Part shown: positions 46,114 through 58,220 of the stretch, piece after piece
How the letters are laid out: each line of letters opens with the position of its first letter
Position numbering within the stretch: position 1 is the first letter of the stretch
NCBI GenBank assembly: GCA_035771175.1
Contig: CM069603.1
Span: 23,598,286-23,662,285, forward strand
Length of the DNA: 64,000 bases
Reading direction: 5' to 3'
Origin: Paratinospora sagittata
Lineage: Eukaryota > Streptophyta > Magnoliopsida > Ranunculales > Menispermaceae
The notes under the pieces: generated by a model
What the model was told of the DNA's origin: nothing
The model's input: the letters and a program-made list of their open reading frames with translations, nothing else
Databases searched by the model: none
Program-made: the position numbers and the translations under genes

Positions 46114-46806
46114 GTTGCTCAAGGCATATGAGTGGAGATAAATTTGTCTTCTTGAGCATTGACCACAAGCTCGGAGGAAATGTGACATTTGGCGACAACG
46201 AGAAAGGTAAAATTGAAGGTATTGGAACTATTGGCAATTTTTCTTTAATTATTCATGATGTATTATTTGTAGAAGGTCATAAATATAATTTCTTGAGCAT
46301 AAGTCAATTATTTGACAAGGGTTATGATGTTAATTTTGAAACAAATAGATGCATAGTAAAACATGCTAATGGTTCAATTGCATTTATTGCATCTAGATAG
46401 AAAAATGTTTATTCTGCTTTGCTTGATGAAATTAGTGATCAAAATGTGTCATGCTTAAATACTATTGTTAATGATGATGCTTGGTTATGGTGCAGAAGAC
46501 TTGCACATGTTAGTACGGATAACTTGTCTAGGCTTACTAGTAATGAACTTGCAAAAGCATTCCTAAAGGGGTGTACCTAAAAGATAAGGTTTGTGAACCT
46601 TTTCAGCTTAGCAAGCATACCAAGTCGTCTTTCAAGAGCAAGAAAATTATGTCATCTAGTAGAACTCTTGAATTAATTGAATTTATTTGGACCAACCCAT
46701 ACACAAAGCTTAGGAGGAAAGTCATATGAATTTGTTATTGTTGATGATTTTTCTCGATTTACTTGGGTGTTCTTTCTTTCTCATAAACATGAAACTTGTG
46801 ATGTGT
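46114..46806 (+). pseudogene. C2 protease end, pre-integrase and integrase start
   Basis: C2 resumes after G4. The plus frame 46128-46400 encodes MSGDKFVFLSIDHKLGG, FGDNEKGKIEGIGTIG and LSISQLFDKGYDVNFETNR. After a stop, about 46480-46540 encodes WLWCRRLAHVSTDNLSRL. About 46690-46800 encodes the first catalytic region and FVIVDDFSRFTWVFFLSHKH. It is broken at 46806 by S5. Stops and a frameshift around 46575-46690 are visible. Confidence 0.84.
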
Positions 46807-48388
46807 TGATGAGGTAAATTTAGATTCACAAGTATACGAATATCAAGTTATAATACCCATGGTGAGTGGGTTATCGTATCCACAGGGAAGGTGATTTTAC
46901 TAATCTTAATGCCCAATTCTACAATGCTTTTGATATTATCTAGGTGATCAACGTGGAGTGAATTAATGGATGAAATGTAAATTAAACAAAATCTAAGAAA
47001 ACAATGCAAATTAAATGAAAATTGGAGAGAAATCAATGGATTTATAGTTCTAGAGTTTAGATCTTACTATGTTGTCTCTCATGATTTCTAATAATTGAGT
47101 TGATGAATTAATTTCTGGAATTTATAAATCTTGAATCCTGTTTCATTCCAACCCCACTCCTGAGTGATAGCTTGAATATCTACTCTCGATCTATCAATTC
47201 CCTCTCCCGAGTGACAAACCTTTAAATCAAGAATGCCTTTGGTTCTATGATTCATTTTAATGGATTTCGGAGGGTTCTGTAGGTCTCCCGACTCGATACT
47301 CTACCCTAGGTTACAATTTCCTTACTCCGATTCGATAACACCTCTCCCGACTGTATGAAACCAAATCTACGTTCATTCAAAAAGTGATTAGCAATTTGAA
47401 AGCATTAAGCATGGAGAATCATAGATAAATCCAAGAGATTGCTCAAAAACACATAACCAATGACTCAATCACAAGATCCAACAAAGCTAAATCAAAACTC
47501 TAGATTATCTATTTAGTTCATAAACCAATCCATGGATACAAGATAGAAAATATGAAGAACAAGGAAAGGAAACATTGCAAGAACTTAAGAAATAGAAATT
47601 AAAAGATGAAAACCCCTTTGAAGATCTTCTTCTTCTTCCTCTTGCAAAACTTGCAACTCCTCCAAACTTTCTCCTCTTCTTTCTTGCTTCCCTTTCTCTC
47701 CTCCCTTTTGCAAACCCTAGCCGCCTTTTTTTTTTTGTAACTCCAAATTCTCTTATATGATAACCCTTTAAGTCTAGAAGAAGTAGAAAAAAACTGCATC
47801 TAATTTCGAGTTGTAAAACCCATGATATCGCAAAAATACAAATGTTGCGCAAAAACATATTTTGTAATGGCGCCGCGGTGCCACTCTCTAGCGCGCGGCG
47901 CCGAGAGCGTGAAATGCACTATTTGTGCATTTTCTTCATATTTTTGCACTTTGTTTCCATGGGACTTGTTGTGCAATGCCTTGGGACTTTTTCTCCATCT
48001 TTTATGCGTCATTTCATCCCTTTAAAGCTCTTTATTCTCCTACAAAACAAAACACAAAAACAAAAGTAAGTGATTTAAACTAATCAAGTATTAAAAGTCT
48101 AAATGTAAATATGTATTAACATGCAAAATGTGAGATTATCAAATATGAAAATGCAACTAATGATTTAAGAAAAAATTCATAAAAATTATGATTATTTACC
48201 TAAACTAATCTAATGCATGCTATTCATGAAAACACCTAAAACTAACCTCTAAAAGTCAAAAAAACACCTAAATAAATCCTAAAACAACTAAATATGCAAA
48301 TTATACAAAAATACCTAAAAACTAACTAAATGCTACTAAAAATCTATGAAATTAACATGTAAACTAACAACTAAAACTCAACTTATCA
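46807..48388 (-). repeat. Athila solo LTR S5 in C2 integrase
   Basis: 1582 bases, plus-strand ends TGATGAGGTAAATTTAG and CTCAACTTATCA, with a perfect target duplication TGTGT (46802-46806 and 48389-48393). It carries GGCGCCGCGGTGCC and AGCGCGCGGCGCCGAG at about 47869-47903. Confidence 0.92.
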
Positions 48389-49351
48389 TGTGTTTATCAA
48401 AATTTGTCATAATGTAGAAAATTAGAAAGGATATAAAATAAAAGATTTTTGTGCCAAACAAGGTTATATACATCAATTATCAGCTTCCAGAAACCCTCAA
48501 CAAAATGGAGTTGTAAAAAGAAAAGTTAGGATTTTACAAGAAATGTGTAAAACTATGCTTTGTGAATACAACACAGCTACACACTTCTGGGCTGAATCCT
48601 TAAGCATTGCATGTCTTGTTATGAATAGAACTCTAATCAGAAAAGGCATGAAGAAAAGTCTATACGAATTGTGGAAAGGGAGAATTCCAGACGTTGGATA
48701 CTTTGGGGTTTTCAGATGTAAGTGTTACATCTTGAACGAAAAGGATAATCTAGATAAATTTGACCCGAAGTCTAACATTGGTATGTTTCTAGGATATTCT
48801 TCCCGTAGTAGAGCTTACAGAGTCTTTAACACGACAACTAGAACTGTGGAAGAATCAGTTCATGTGAATTTTGATGAAAGTGACCCAAGAAAGAAAATTT
48901 GCAAAAACTTAGAAAAACTAAATCTTGATGAAGAAGATGAAATTCTTGAGAATTTTATGGTCATTGAAGAAAATTTTAGGAGAACCATCTAGAGGAGTGT
49001 CAACTAGAGAAGTTTTACAAAAAGATCAAGGGCATGTAGCCTTTGTGTCTCAAATAGAACCTTCAAATGTTGAAGAAGCTTTAAATGATCAAAATTGGAC
49101 TCTTGTTATGCAAGAAGAGTTAGGACACTTCACTAGAAATAATGTCCGAAAATTAGTATCTCGACCGTAAGATCAATCTATTATTGGTACTAAATGGGTA
49201 TCCAAAAAAAAGGGATGATAAAGGCGTCATTGTACGGAACACGGCTAAACTTGTTGCACAAGGATATAATCAAGAAGAAGGAATGATTTTGAAGAAGTCG
49301 TTGCACCTGTAGCAAGATTAGAGGCAATTAGGATGCTATTGGCCTATGTTT
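48389..49351 (+). pseudogene. C2 integrase end and reverse transcriptase start
   Basis: The integrase continues with a short stretch, then QLSASRNPQQNGVVKRKVRI, in which the catalytic Glu is Lys. The block that should hold the second catalytic Asp is missing: KGYKIKDF leads directly to CAKQGYIHQL. 48543-48992 encodes ATHFWAESLSIACLVMN, LWKGRIPDVGYFGVFRCKCY and SNIGMFLGYSSRSRAYRVFN. RT begins at about 49080 (VEEALNDQNWTLVMQEE) and is cut at 49351 by C3. Confidence 0.85.
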
Positions 49352-50969
49352 TGTTGGCCCAGGAATGTCCAAAAGGGGGGTAAATTAGACAACGAGACAG
49401 GTTTAACCTTTTTAATAAAATTGATTTACAGATAAAACAAAGTAATAATAGTTAATGAACAAAGACAGTAAATAACAGTCAAATAGCAAGGTGCACACAG
49501 ATTTAGAGTGGTTCGGCTCCTGCTTACCTCCTCTACCTTATCTTCGATTAGGATTTTGTCCAAACTCTACTATCGAATCTTCTTACTGGTGAGGATCAAA
49601 ACGTTACAATCTTTCTCAACTTCACGGGTGTGAGAATGACTGTTAAACACTTGAGCAAACCTTGCTCAACCTCAGTGACATACACAATCACTTATACAAA
49701 TCAAACACAAGTTTGAGAGCTTGATTCTTTTACCAAGAATCAAAGAAATACTTACAGAGTAATGAATGAACCTCAAACCAATACAAATACAACAATGAAT
49801 GTATGATAAAACTCAGTTGAAAGTGTGAGGTAGATTGTTCCGCTTCCCTTCAATGGATTTGTAAAATGTACGAAGTTCAATCGATAAATTCAGAAGGTAA
49901 GTATGTATCAAAGTATTTTTCAAATATATTTTTTCGCAGCAAAATAACAGACTAACTTTCAAAGAGTTTGCCCAAAAGATTTTCAATTTCTTTTCTTTGT
50001 GTATATTTTTAACGGCTCAAAGTAAGACATTTATAGAGAATGTGTTTGTTTTCAAAATTTCAAAGAGTTTTGACGCTTCATTTGAAATTCGAAATCAACG
50101 GTCAAAATGTTTCACAAAAGAGTAAACACTCAGAGTGTTTGAAAAACCTGAGATCTCTGTGCAATAAGAAAAATAAAAAGAATTACAAAATGCACAATTT
50201 GATAGTTTTTTTTAGAAACTCTGACAGTGTCGTATTAGCATCCATATTCACATTGTTATGAAAAATGGATTTTTTGTCAATTTATTTAGGGAGGGCGCTA
50301 ATACCACGTTATCGTCCTAATGGCCTTATTTTTTGAAACCCAAAAACTCAGGAAGGACGCTACCATTGCGTTATCATCCTGATGGCGGCTGTTGGTTTTT
50401 CCAGGTTGGTTCGATGAGGGTTCTAATATTGAATCAACGTCCTGCTTTGAACGAAAAACATTCAAATTTAGAAACCATCAGCGCCCAGATGGCCTATCAT
50501 AATCCTAAAAGACAGTGAAAACAATTTTTCTAGAAATTTGATTTTCCAACACTCGATTAAACCAAATCAACACTTGAGCTTTTTGGATCAAATCAAAACA
50601 TTTAGAAATCGTGCAAATGATCCAAAGATAAGTCAAAAAAACCTTCGAATTAAATCGATTAAAATCATTTTCTTCAAGATCGAAAAGCTATTGAAAACTT
50701 ATGAAAAATCATGAGAATTTCATAAGGTGAATGATTTGTTGAATCAGATGATGGCTGACATTCTACAATCCTAAATCATTCTTGTAACATAAAATTAAAT
50801 TCTTAAATAGACATGGCCTTCATCTTGATAACAAACTTGACTTCTTTTCCACCATGCTTTTGCGTGAGTCATCCATGCATTATCATGTACACAATATACA
50901 TAGGAATGTAGTTTGTAATCATCAAAATATTTTTTTTCATACGAGACATGAGGGTCTATTGAAATAACA
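49352..50969 (-). repeat. C3 Sirevirus 3' LTR
   Basis: 1618 bases, TGTTGGCCCAGGAATGTCC at the left and TTGAAATAACA at the right, inserted in C2 reverse transcriptase. It has a single copy of the 29-base repeat (about 49613-49644) and four hairpin units at 50285-50500 (for example AGGACGCTACC with GTTATCATCCT). It is clearly a diverged subfamily relative to C1. Confidence 0.87.
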
Positions 50970-51174
50970 ATCTCCCCCTTTTTGGTGATTTTAAATACAT
51001 TACTGTAGGCCTTGAAGCATAAAAATAATATGAATGCATGAGTCCTATAATGTATGAAAATAATGTTTAATGCACTTTAATCTCTCCCCCTTAGTTATAG
51101 ATTTGTTCATTTTCATGCAGAAAGAATAAAATAATTCCTTTCTCCTCCTGAGTTATTACTTTTCCTTTCATTTG
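50970..51174 (-). other. C3 polypurine tract and 3' tail
   Basis: The minus strand has AAAAAGGGGGAGAT directly before the LTR and a further AAGGGGGAGAG near 51084-51096. It corresponds to 15677-15900 of C1. It is interrupted at 51174 by an Athila LTR. No pol sequence of C3 could be located. Confidence 0.75.
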
Positions 51175-51966
51175 TGATAGTTGCATATTTAGATAGGTTT
51201 TAGAGTATGTTTTAGGTGTGTTTTAGGACATTTTATGCATTAATTTCATGTGTTTATGTTAGTTTTGATGCAATTGTTAGTTTAGGATAATTTGGGGTTT
51301 TATGCATTATTTTGGTTTATTAGTTTATAATTTGATCCATTTCATATTTGAGTGTGTTATTAATTTGATTTGATTTGATTTGTTTTGTAGGTGTTTAGAT
51401 GTGTTAGTCATGGTTTTGGATGATGAAAATATGTACAAGAAGTTGCAAAAGAGAAGCATGAAGAACCCAAGGCAAAAAGGGCTAAAAATTGACTTAAGTC
51501 CCAAAAAGAGGAGAGAAAAGTGGCGGTTCTGGGCGCCACGACGTTGCTAGGTGGTGAAATGCAAAGAGAAAAAAGACGTTTGGAGCGCCGCGACATTGGA
51601 ATTGAGCGCTGCGGCACTAAAAAGGATTTTCAATTGTGGATTTTAGCAAGTTAAAAGTGGATTTTCCCCCACTTTCTAATTCTAATTCCACACGACTTTG
51701 GGGCATATTATATATCAAAATTTAGGGTTTTTCAAGACGGATAGATTGGAATAGACAAAAGACACGAAGGTAGACGGCTAGGGTTTGGAAGCGAGGAGAA
51801 GAGCAAGATTGAAGACATTGAAGATTTCTCTTACACTTTCCCTTCCTTTTACTTTGTTTTTATGGTTTTAGATTTACGTTCATCATGTTATTTCATGTTT
51901 TTATGTCTTTAGTTATGAAGTAAACCTCTTTTCTAGAGGGTAGATTGATCCAAACTTAATACTATG
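51175..51966 (+). repeat. Athila LTR, left part, cut by G5
   Basis: Starts TGATAGTTGCATATTTAG and aligns with 311-1110: palindrome blocks GGGCGCCACGACG (about 51536-51548), GGAGCGCCGCGACATTGG (51582-51599) and GAGCGCTGCGGCACT (51604-51618), then TATA ATTATATATC at 51706-51715. It stops at CTTAATACTATG, where the G5 LTR begins. The right part is not found later in the window. Confidence 0.85.
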
Positions 51967-54149
51967 TGTCAGGATCCCTTTCACAATCCCTAGGGCATCC
52001 TGACTGACACAGAAATCTAACCATCATATCACCCGTAGGACCATTAGAGTCTTGTTAAGCCTCAACTGAGACTCGGACAAAGTCTCCCCTATAAACTGGA
52101 CATCTCATACATGTATACCACTTGAATAACCTACATCAAAATAGCTTTTCTGGAAAGGCATAGTTCTAACTCTGATAAGCTATTCCTTTGCCCTTATCTG
52201 CCACTCAAGGACTTGAAAAATTTTAGGAATAGAATGAGCCAACGATGCCCAGTGAAATAGAATATTTAATCATACCATCTCTACACATCTACATAATCAT
52301 GCATGCTCGTGTATGTTATGTAAAACACCATGCAAACACCCATATATATATGCACATTCAATATAATATGCAAATCACATCCATATGCAATCACAACAAT
52401 CCATTCCCATTCACATTTCAGCTAGCTTTCCCAAGACTTATTTAATGCATAGTCAATAGGTACTCACTACAACCTTTCAGCCAGATGGTAAAGTGGTCTA
52501 GTTCTATATACTATCCAAGAGCACTAAAAGTTGTTCTAAAGAACGAATGTAACCGTACTTTAGTTCTGAGAAAACATTCTCCTTTTTTAACCTAATTAAC
52601 TTTCCTCGCAAATAATACCAGAACAATGACTCACTTCCCAACCGAATAGATTTCCATATAAACCATTAACTCTAACTAGGATCACTAGACCCGATTATTC
52701 TCGTAGGGAAAAGCTCAACCTACTTCAAATGTCTAAAAGTCTAGCTTCAATAGATTTATCAGTTAATACAAACAATCCTAGCCTTTCCTCATGCAACAAC
52801 CATCATACACATGTATAAACATTCAATTACACGTAATATGATGACATAAATGATGAAAAAAATTGAAATTCTACTCACAACCAATTTTGTTAGAGAATAT
52901 TGCCCACATTTCCAATTCACTGCATGCACAACTCTATCAAATCCTGCACATATTATAACATTCACATCAACCACTTTCTCTATTATTTCTTCTTTCACAA
53001 AATCTCTAACTCATTAATTCATTCAACTAAATTCAACTAAGTTATGGCAACATGAAATGAACTTATTATAATTTTATATCAAGTTCTAACTGTCCAATTC
53101 AGTCCCATAACTATATTTGAGTCTCCCAGACACGTGATGATCAGTCTAAATATTTTCTACCATCCTCTGAAATATTTTTACAGTGAAAGATAGTAGAAAT
53201 AAGTTTTTTTAACTTTATTTCTGCAAGTCTCCAAGTCCAAAGTATTTACTGAAACCATTCAATCGCATACTAAAAATACCAATCGATATCCAAAAATCAT
53301 GATCTTGGTATCGAAATGTCCGGAATTCAGTCCTCTACGAATTGATGGTTTCAAACCGAAATTTCACCCAAGTATGACATGGTTCGAAAGGTCCCTAGTG
53401 TCAAATTTGGCTTCTGGCAGCTATATCGACACCAATAGTACCCATGAACGCAAACAAACTACATATTCGCGATCTATGCGACTATAGGAATGATAATATA
53501 TCATTTTTACGTGTTTCGATTCAAAGTGGGTCAAAATTCTATTTTTAAAAAACTCTACAAAACACCTCCTATAGAAAAAATTATTCCGCTAGAATCGTCA
53601 TACACTAGTTAAAGATTAATTTCGCGACGAAAAATAGCGAAAATCGCTTACCGGGACGTCAGATTTGTCCGCGAAACGCCGCGAAACCCTCGCCCTTTTC
53701 TTTCTCTCTATTCGATTTTCCTCTTCTTCACGGTTTGTTTTTTTATTTCCTTATTACATTAATGAGAAAGATAAAATGAAATAAGAAAGTTAGCAAATGA
53801 ATGAGCAAGTGATTATCTCATCTTATTATCCCATACACCCATGCTCCATGTAGTAAGCCAACTCCCATATACTTTAAATTAAATTAGTATCACGCAACTT
53901 CCATCTAATGCATATAATACTTTACATGGAACCTCATCTTTTTATTTCATCCACTCATATTCTTTAATATATGGATACAAACTACACATAAGATTATTAG
54001 TAGATAATAAGGGTATGTATAATATTCTAAGCAATTTACATAACATATATTATCTAAGATATAATGGTATGGTATGTATAATATATTCATAATATACATA
54101 CACTCATAAACATTTTACCTCCCATGTTATGAAAATGAGGGTCGTTACA
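51967..54149 (-). repeat. G5 chromovirus 3' LTR
   Basis: 2183 bases, plus-strand ends TGTCAGGATCCCTTTC and GGGTCGTTACA. The element orientation follows from the adjacent minus-strand integrase tail. The family differs from G1 and S3 but has the same style of ends. Confidence 0.82.
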
Positions 54150-54553
54150 GTCTCCCCAACTTAAAAGCAATTTCGTCCTCGAAATTGAAAAGTTAGGAAG
54201 CATACCCCATTTCATAAATTCTGAGAAATGCTCATTCATGTAATCTTCACGCTCCCAGGTATATTGTTCCTCACCATGAAACTGCCACTTGACCTTGACC
54301 ATTGGAATTTCATTATTCCTAAGCTTCTGCACTTTCCTGTCAAGAATCACCACTGGCATTTCATCATATGTTCCATCCTGCCTCAAATCTAAATGTCTCC
54401 AATCCAACACATGGGTAGGATCTGGATAACGCTGCTGAGTAGGATCTGAGTGATACTTCCTCAACATTGAAACATGAAATACATTATGTACTGCTGCCAA
54501 CTGAGGCGGTAAGGCTAACTTGTAAGCAACCGGACCAATTTTTAGCATGCACT
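54150..54553 (-). pseudogene. G5 polypurine tract and integrase C-terminal tail
   Basis: The minus strand begins after a truncation at about 54553 with IGPVAYKLALPPQLA, then VHNVFHVSMLRKYHSDPTQQ and a chromodomain-like EIPMVKVKWQFHGEEQYTWE. It is similar to the G1 tail at 4878-5192. The purine tract GTTGGGGAGAC lies next to the LTR. The rest of G5 (gag to integrase core, 5' LTR) is missing, replaced by a Sirevirus LTR fragment. Confidence 0.82.
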
Positions 54554-55130
54554 TCATTATACATATTTTGCTGAATATGTGATCACAGAAGATTCAATCC
54601 AAAGCTTTGTAAGTATCTCTTTGATTCTAAGTAAAGGGAATCATATCTCATCTTGCATTAAATTTGCAGTGGCTGCTAGTCACTAGGCAAAAGCAAGTGT
54701 TACTCAAAGTTGTAACAATCATCTCACACTCGAGAGTTAAGAAACGGTCTTCTCACACCGAAAGTTGAGAAATGGTCTTCTCACACCCGGAAGCTGAGAA
54801 ACGGTCTTCTCACACCCGTAAGCTAAGAAATGGTCTTCTCACACCCATAAGTTGAGAAACGGTAGTTCTCACACTCGTAAGTTGAGAAAGTGTACCGGTT
54901 TTATCTTCACCCGTAAGAAGGTCCATAGTGGAGTTTGAACAAATCCTAACTGAGGAGGTTAGGTAGTGGATGTAGGCGCGCCGAACCACTATAAATCTTG
55001 CTTGCATTGTCTCATTTACATTTGTTGTATTTGATTGTTATACTTTGTTTAATCTGCTTTCATTATTTCACAAAATTTTAAGAAAGGGTAAAATCTGCTA
55101 AAGGCCCAATTCACCCCCCTCTTGGACATA
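54554..55130 (+). repeat. C4 Sirevirus LTR, 3' part
   Basis: A plus-sense LTR fragment matching the reverse complement of 13686-14170 and 19675-20190. It begins inside the family's GCTGAATnTGTGATCACAGAAG block and ends at CCCCCTCTTGGACATA, about 12 bases short of the normal LTR terminus. It contains six 29-base repeats. Confidence 0.82.
54723..54892 (+). repeat. 29-base minisatellite, six copies
   Basis: The unit approximates TCTCACACCCGTAAGTTGAG plus AAACGGTCT, repeated six times with small changes. The other Sirevirus LTRs here have about one (49613), two (13535), three (13927) or four (19917) copies. Confidence 0.85.
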
Positions 55131-57476
55131 AAGGGCTGAAGCATAATCTCTTAAGCATAAGTCAATTATGTGACTAGGGTTATGACATTTCATTTGAAGC
55201 AAATAGGTGCACTGTCAAGCATGCTGATAAAACAATTGCATTCATGGCATCTAGACTTAAGAATGTGTATTGCACAAACTTTAATGACATGAAGAAACAA
55301 AATGTAACATGCTTAAGTGCTATCTCTTGTAATGATGCATGGGTATGACATAGGAGATTAGCTCATGTTAATATGGATAACATATCTAGAATTGTCAAAC
55401 ATGGTCTCTCCAAGGGTATTCCGAAAGGAACCTACTCAAATGACAAGGTATGTGAACTACGTCAACTTCGTAAGCATACCTGATCATCATTTAAGAGCAA
55501 GAGGCATCAATCAATCTGTAGAGCTCTCGAACTGATTCACATAAATCTTTTTGAAGCAACCAAAACCCAAAGTAGGTGGCAAATCATATGTATTTGTGAT
55601 TGTTGGTGGCTTTACTTGATTCACATGGGTATTTCGATTAGCTCATAAATCCGATGCATGTGAAATATTTATAAAATTCTGTAAACGAGTCGAAAATGAA
55701 AAGGGCTATAAAATCAACATAATTAGGAATGATAGATGTGATGAATTTGTCAATAAAAATCCCGAAGAGTTTTGTAACAATCAAGGTTACACTCATCATC
55801 TATCAGCCCCTCGGACACCACAACAAAATGGTGTGGTTGAAAAAAAGAATAGAACTCAGTAGGAAGAGATGTGTAGAAGAATGCTTAATAAGTATTACAG
55901 TGCAAATCATTTTTCGGGTTAAGCTATTAACACTGCCTGGTATGTAATGAACCGAGTTCTAATCAGAAGAGATTTGAATAAAACTCCATATTAACTATGG
56001 AAGGGTAGAGTACCCAACATTAGTTACTTACGAGTATTCGGATGCAAATGTTTTATTCTTAATGATAAAGATAATCTAGATAAGTTTGAACCTAAATCTG
56101 ACATAAGAATATTCATAGGATATTCTTCTCATAGTAGAGCCTATAAAGTGTTCAAAAAATCTAATCAAACCGTAAAAGAATCAATACCCATAAATTTTGA
56201 TGAAAATGAAAATAAGAAAAGTCTTGAGGATGAATTTACACCATTAAATTTTGAACCGTCTTTAGAATCTTCTAAAAACTCTAGACTGCTTCAAGGTCTT
56301 TTCCAAGATCAAATTTTAGGAAATCCTTGAAAGGGTGTATCCACTAGAGCTTCAATTTAAAAAGATCAGGAGCTTGTTGCTTTTGTATCACAATTTGAAC
56401 CAATTAAAGTGGAAGAGGCACTGAAAGATGAAAACTGAATTTTGCTATGCAAGAAGAACTAGGACACTTTGTGCGAAACAAAGTATGGGAATTAGTTCCT
56501 AAACCTTTTCATCAATTTGTTATAGGAACCAAATAAATCTTTACAAACAAAAGGAATGAACAAGGTATCATTGTCCGCAATAAGGCTAGCTTGGTTGCAC
56601 AAGAGTACAACCAAGAAGAAGGTATAAACTTCGAAGAAGCCTTTACCCAGTAGCAAGATTAGAGGCAATAACGATGCTACTTGCCTATGCTTGTTACAAG
56701 GATTTTCCCTTATAACAAATAGATGTAAAGAGTGCTTTTCAAAATGGATACATCAATAAAGAGGTGTATGTGGAACAACCTCCAGGGTTTGAGGATGCTC
56801 AAGACTCGGAATGTGTTCAAACTCCACATAGTTTTATATGGATTAAGACAAGCTCCAAGAGCTTGGTATGATCAGCTGAGTTTATTTCTTTTAAATCATA
56901 AGTTTCAAAAAGGAAAACTTGATCCAACTTTGTTTATCAAACGCCATAATGATAATATGCTTATTGTTCAAATATATGTTGATGATATCATTTTTGGTGC
57001 ATCAAACAAAGAATGGTGTGATGAGTTTTCTAAATTAGTGCAGAAAAAATTTAAAATGAGTATGATGGGAGAACTTACATCAAATGCCGAAAGGCACCTT
57101 CATAAGCTAATCAAAGTATGCTAAGGAAATGGTTAAAAAGTTTTAAATACATAATTTGAAATCAATTGATACTCCCTGTAGCTCTGCAATCAAATTAGAT
57201 AAGGTTGAAAAAGGAAAATCAATTGATTCAAAACTGTATAGAAGTATGATTGGAAGTCTGTTGTACTTAACTCCAAGTCGACCTGACATCATGTTTAGTG
57301 TCTGTCTTTTTGCAAGATTTCAATCAGAACCTAAAACATCTCATTTAAAGTGTGTCAAATGAATATTCAGATACATAAACGGCACAACAAACTTAGAAAT
57401 TTGGTATTCCAAAGGTATTACATTTAATCTTAGAAGTTATGTAGACTCGGACTATGCCGGTAGTCTCACTGATTAA
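55131..57476 (+). pseudogene. C4 Sirevirus pol without gag
   Basis: Directly after the LTR the plus strand encodes LSISQLCD and ISFEANRCTVKHADKTIAFM, then HRRLAHVNMDNISRIVKHGL, an integrase with INIIRNDRCDEFVNK (second Asp) and QQNGVVEKKN (Glu), GYSSHSRAYKVFKKSN, then reverse transcriptase with LYGLRQAPRAWYDQLSLFLL and the catalytic QIYVDDIIFGASN, SLLYLTPSRPDIMF, and the first RNase H block YVDSDYAGSLTD at 57436-57474. Very many stops. Primer site, gag and protease are deleted. RNase H stops at nearly the same residue as in C1. Confidence 0.86.
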
Positions 57477-58057
57477 AGCCTATTCAAACACATAAACCAA
57501 CTTTGAAAACATTTTAAACATGATTAAAAGATAATGAGCAAAGACAAACACATGTAAAACAATCGATAAATAAAATTAAAGCAAGATGATTAAGACATAC
57601 GAAAAAACACACGTAAATCGATGAAATCCATGCAAAGTTGGTAACATGAGTGCATGATTAACAATAATATAGATATGCATGAAATTCAACCTGAACTATA
57701 TGATTGCATGATAAACATGATAATATACGTGCATGAATATCTAATAACCTACATGCGTGAGAAATAATAATGTATGCATGATTTTGAAACGATGCAAACT
57801 ATTCTATGGTTGGAACTAGCAAAAAATGCTCTACAACACTAAGATTTCAGACGAAAGATTCCAGACAAAAGATTACAGACTTAAAGCTCTTAAACCTTCG
57901 TGCTTTATTGTTCCATCTACACGCTTTGACGAGATAGTTAAATTCATCTGATATAGCTAGTTAGCACTGAAACAACTAAGTCAAAGACATTAGTGATCAC
58001 AAGGAATGTTGTTTGTAATCATCAAAACAAAACTGGGTAAGAGTTGTTACATCAACA
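57477..58057 (-). repeat. C5 Sirevirus-like LTR fragment
   Basis: The right end TTACATCAACA is followed by a polypurine tract, and the preceding GTTTGTAATCATCAAAA block equals the LTR end region of C1 (about 15603-15620) and C3 (50911). The left part is diverged and cut at about 57477 against C4. It represents the sense-strand start of a 3' LTR. Confidence 0.65.
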
Positions 58058-58220
58058 ATTTCCCCCTTTTTAATGATTTCAGACAAATTCACTATTGGCC
58101 TAATTGAAGCAAGAAACATGATTTTTTGAATGAATGAGTGAGTGAAATGAATGATCATATCATGCTACAATTAAGAATATACCACTTGAATAATAATGGC
58201 ACAAAGTAACCTTTGAACTT
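58058..58220 (-). other. C5 polypurine tract and 3' tail, left part
   Basis: The minus strand starts with AAAAAGGGGGAAAT next to the LTR. The following TTAATGATTTCAGAC and CTATTGGCC stretch matches the C1 tail at 15690-15718. It is interrupted at 58220 by S6. Confidence 0.65.

Noticed and set aside
47505..47858. 117-codon minus-strand frame with an Arg/Lys-rich middle
   Set aside because: Within solo LTR S5, from a low-complexity CTTCTTC run. Matching LTRs do not conserve it.
51967..54149. Possible host gene or promoter DNA between two TE pieces
   Set aside because: Ends TGTCAGGATCC and GTTACA, length, and an adjoining polypurine tract with an integrase tail show a chromovirus LTR.
54735..54892. 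Possible CRISPR-like array of 29-base repeats
   Set aside because: Repeats are head to tail with no spacers and lie in a plant LTR. It is a minisatellite.
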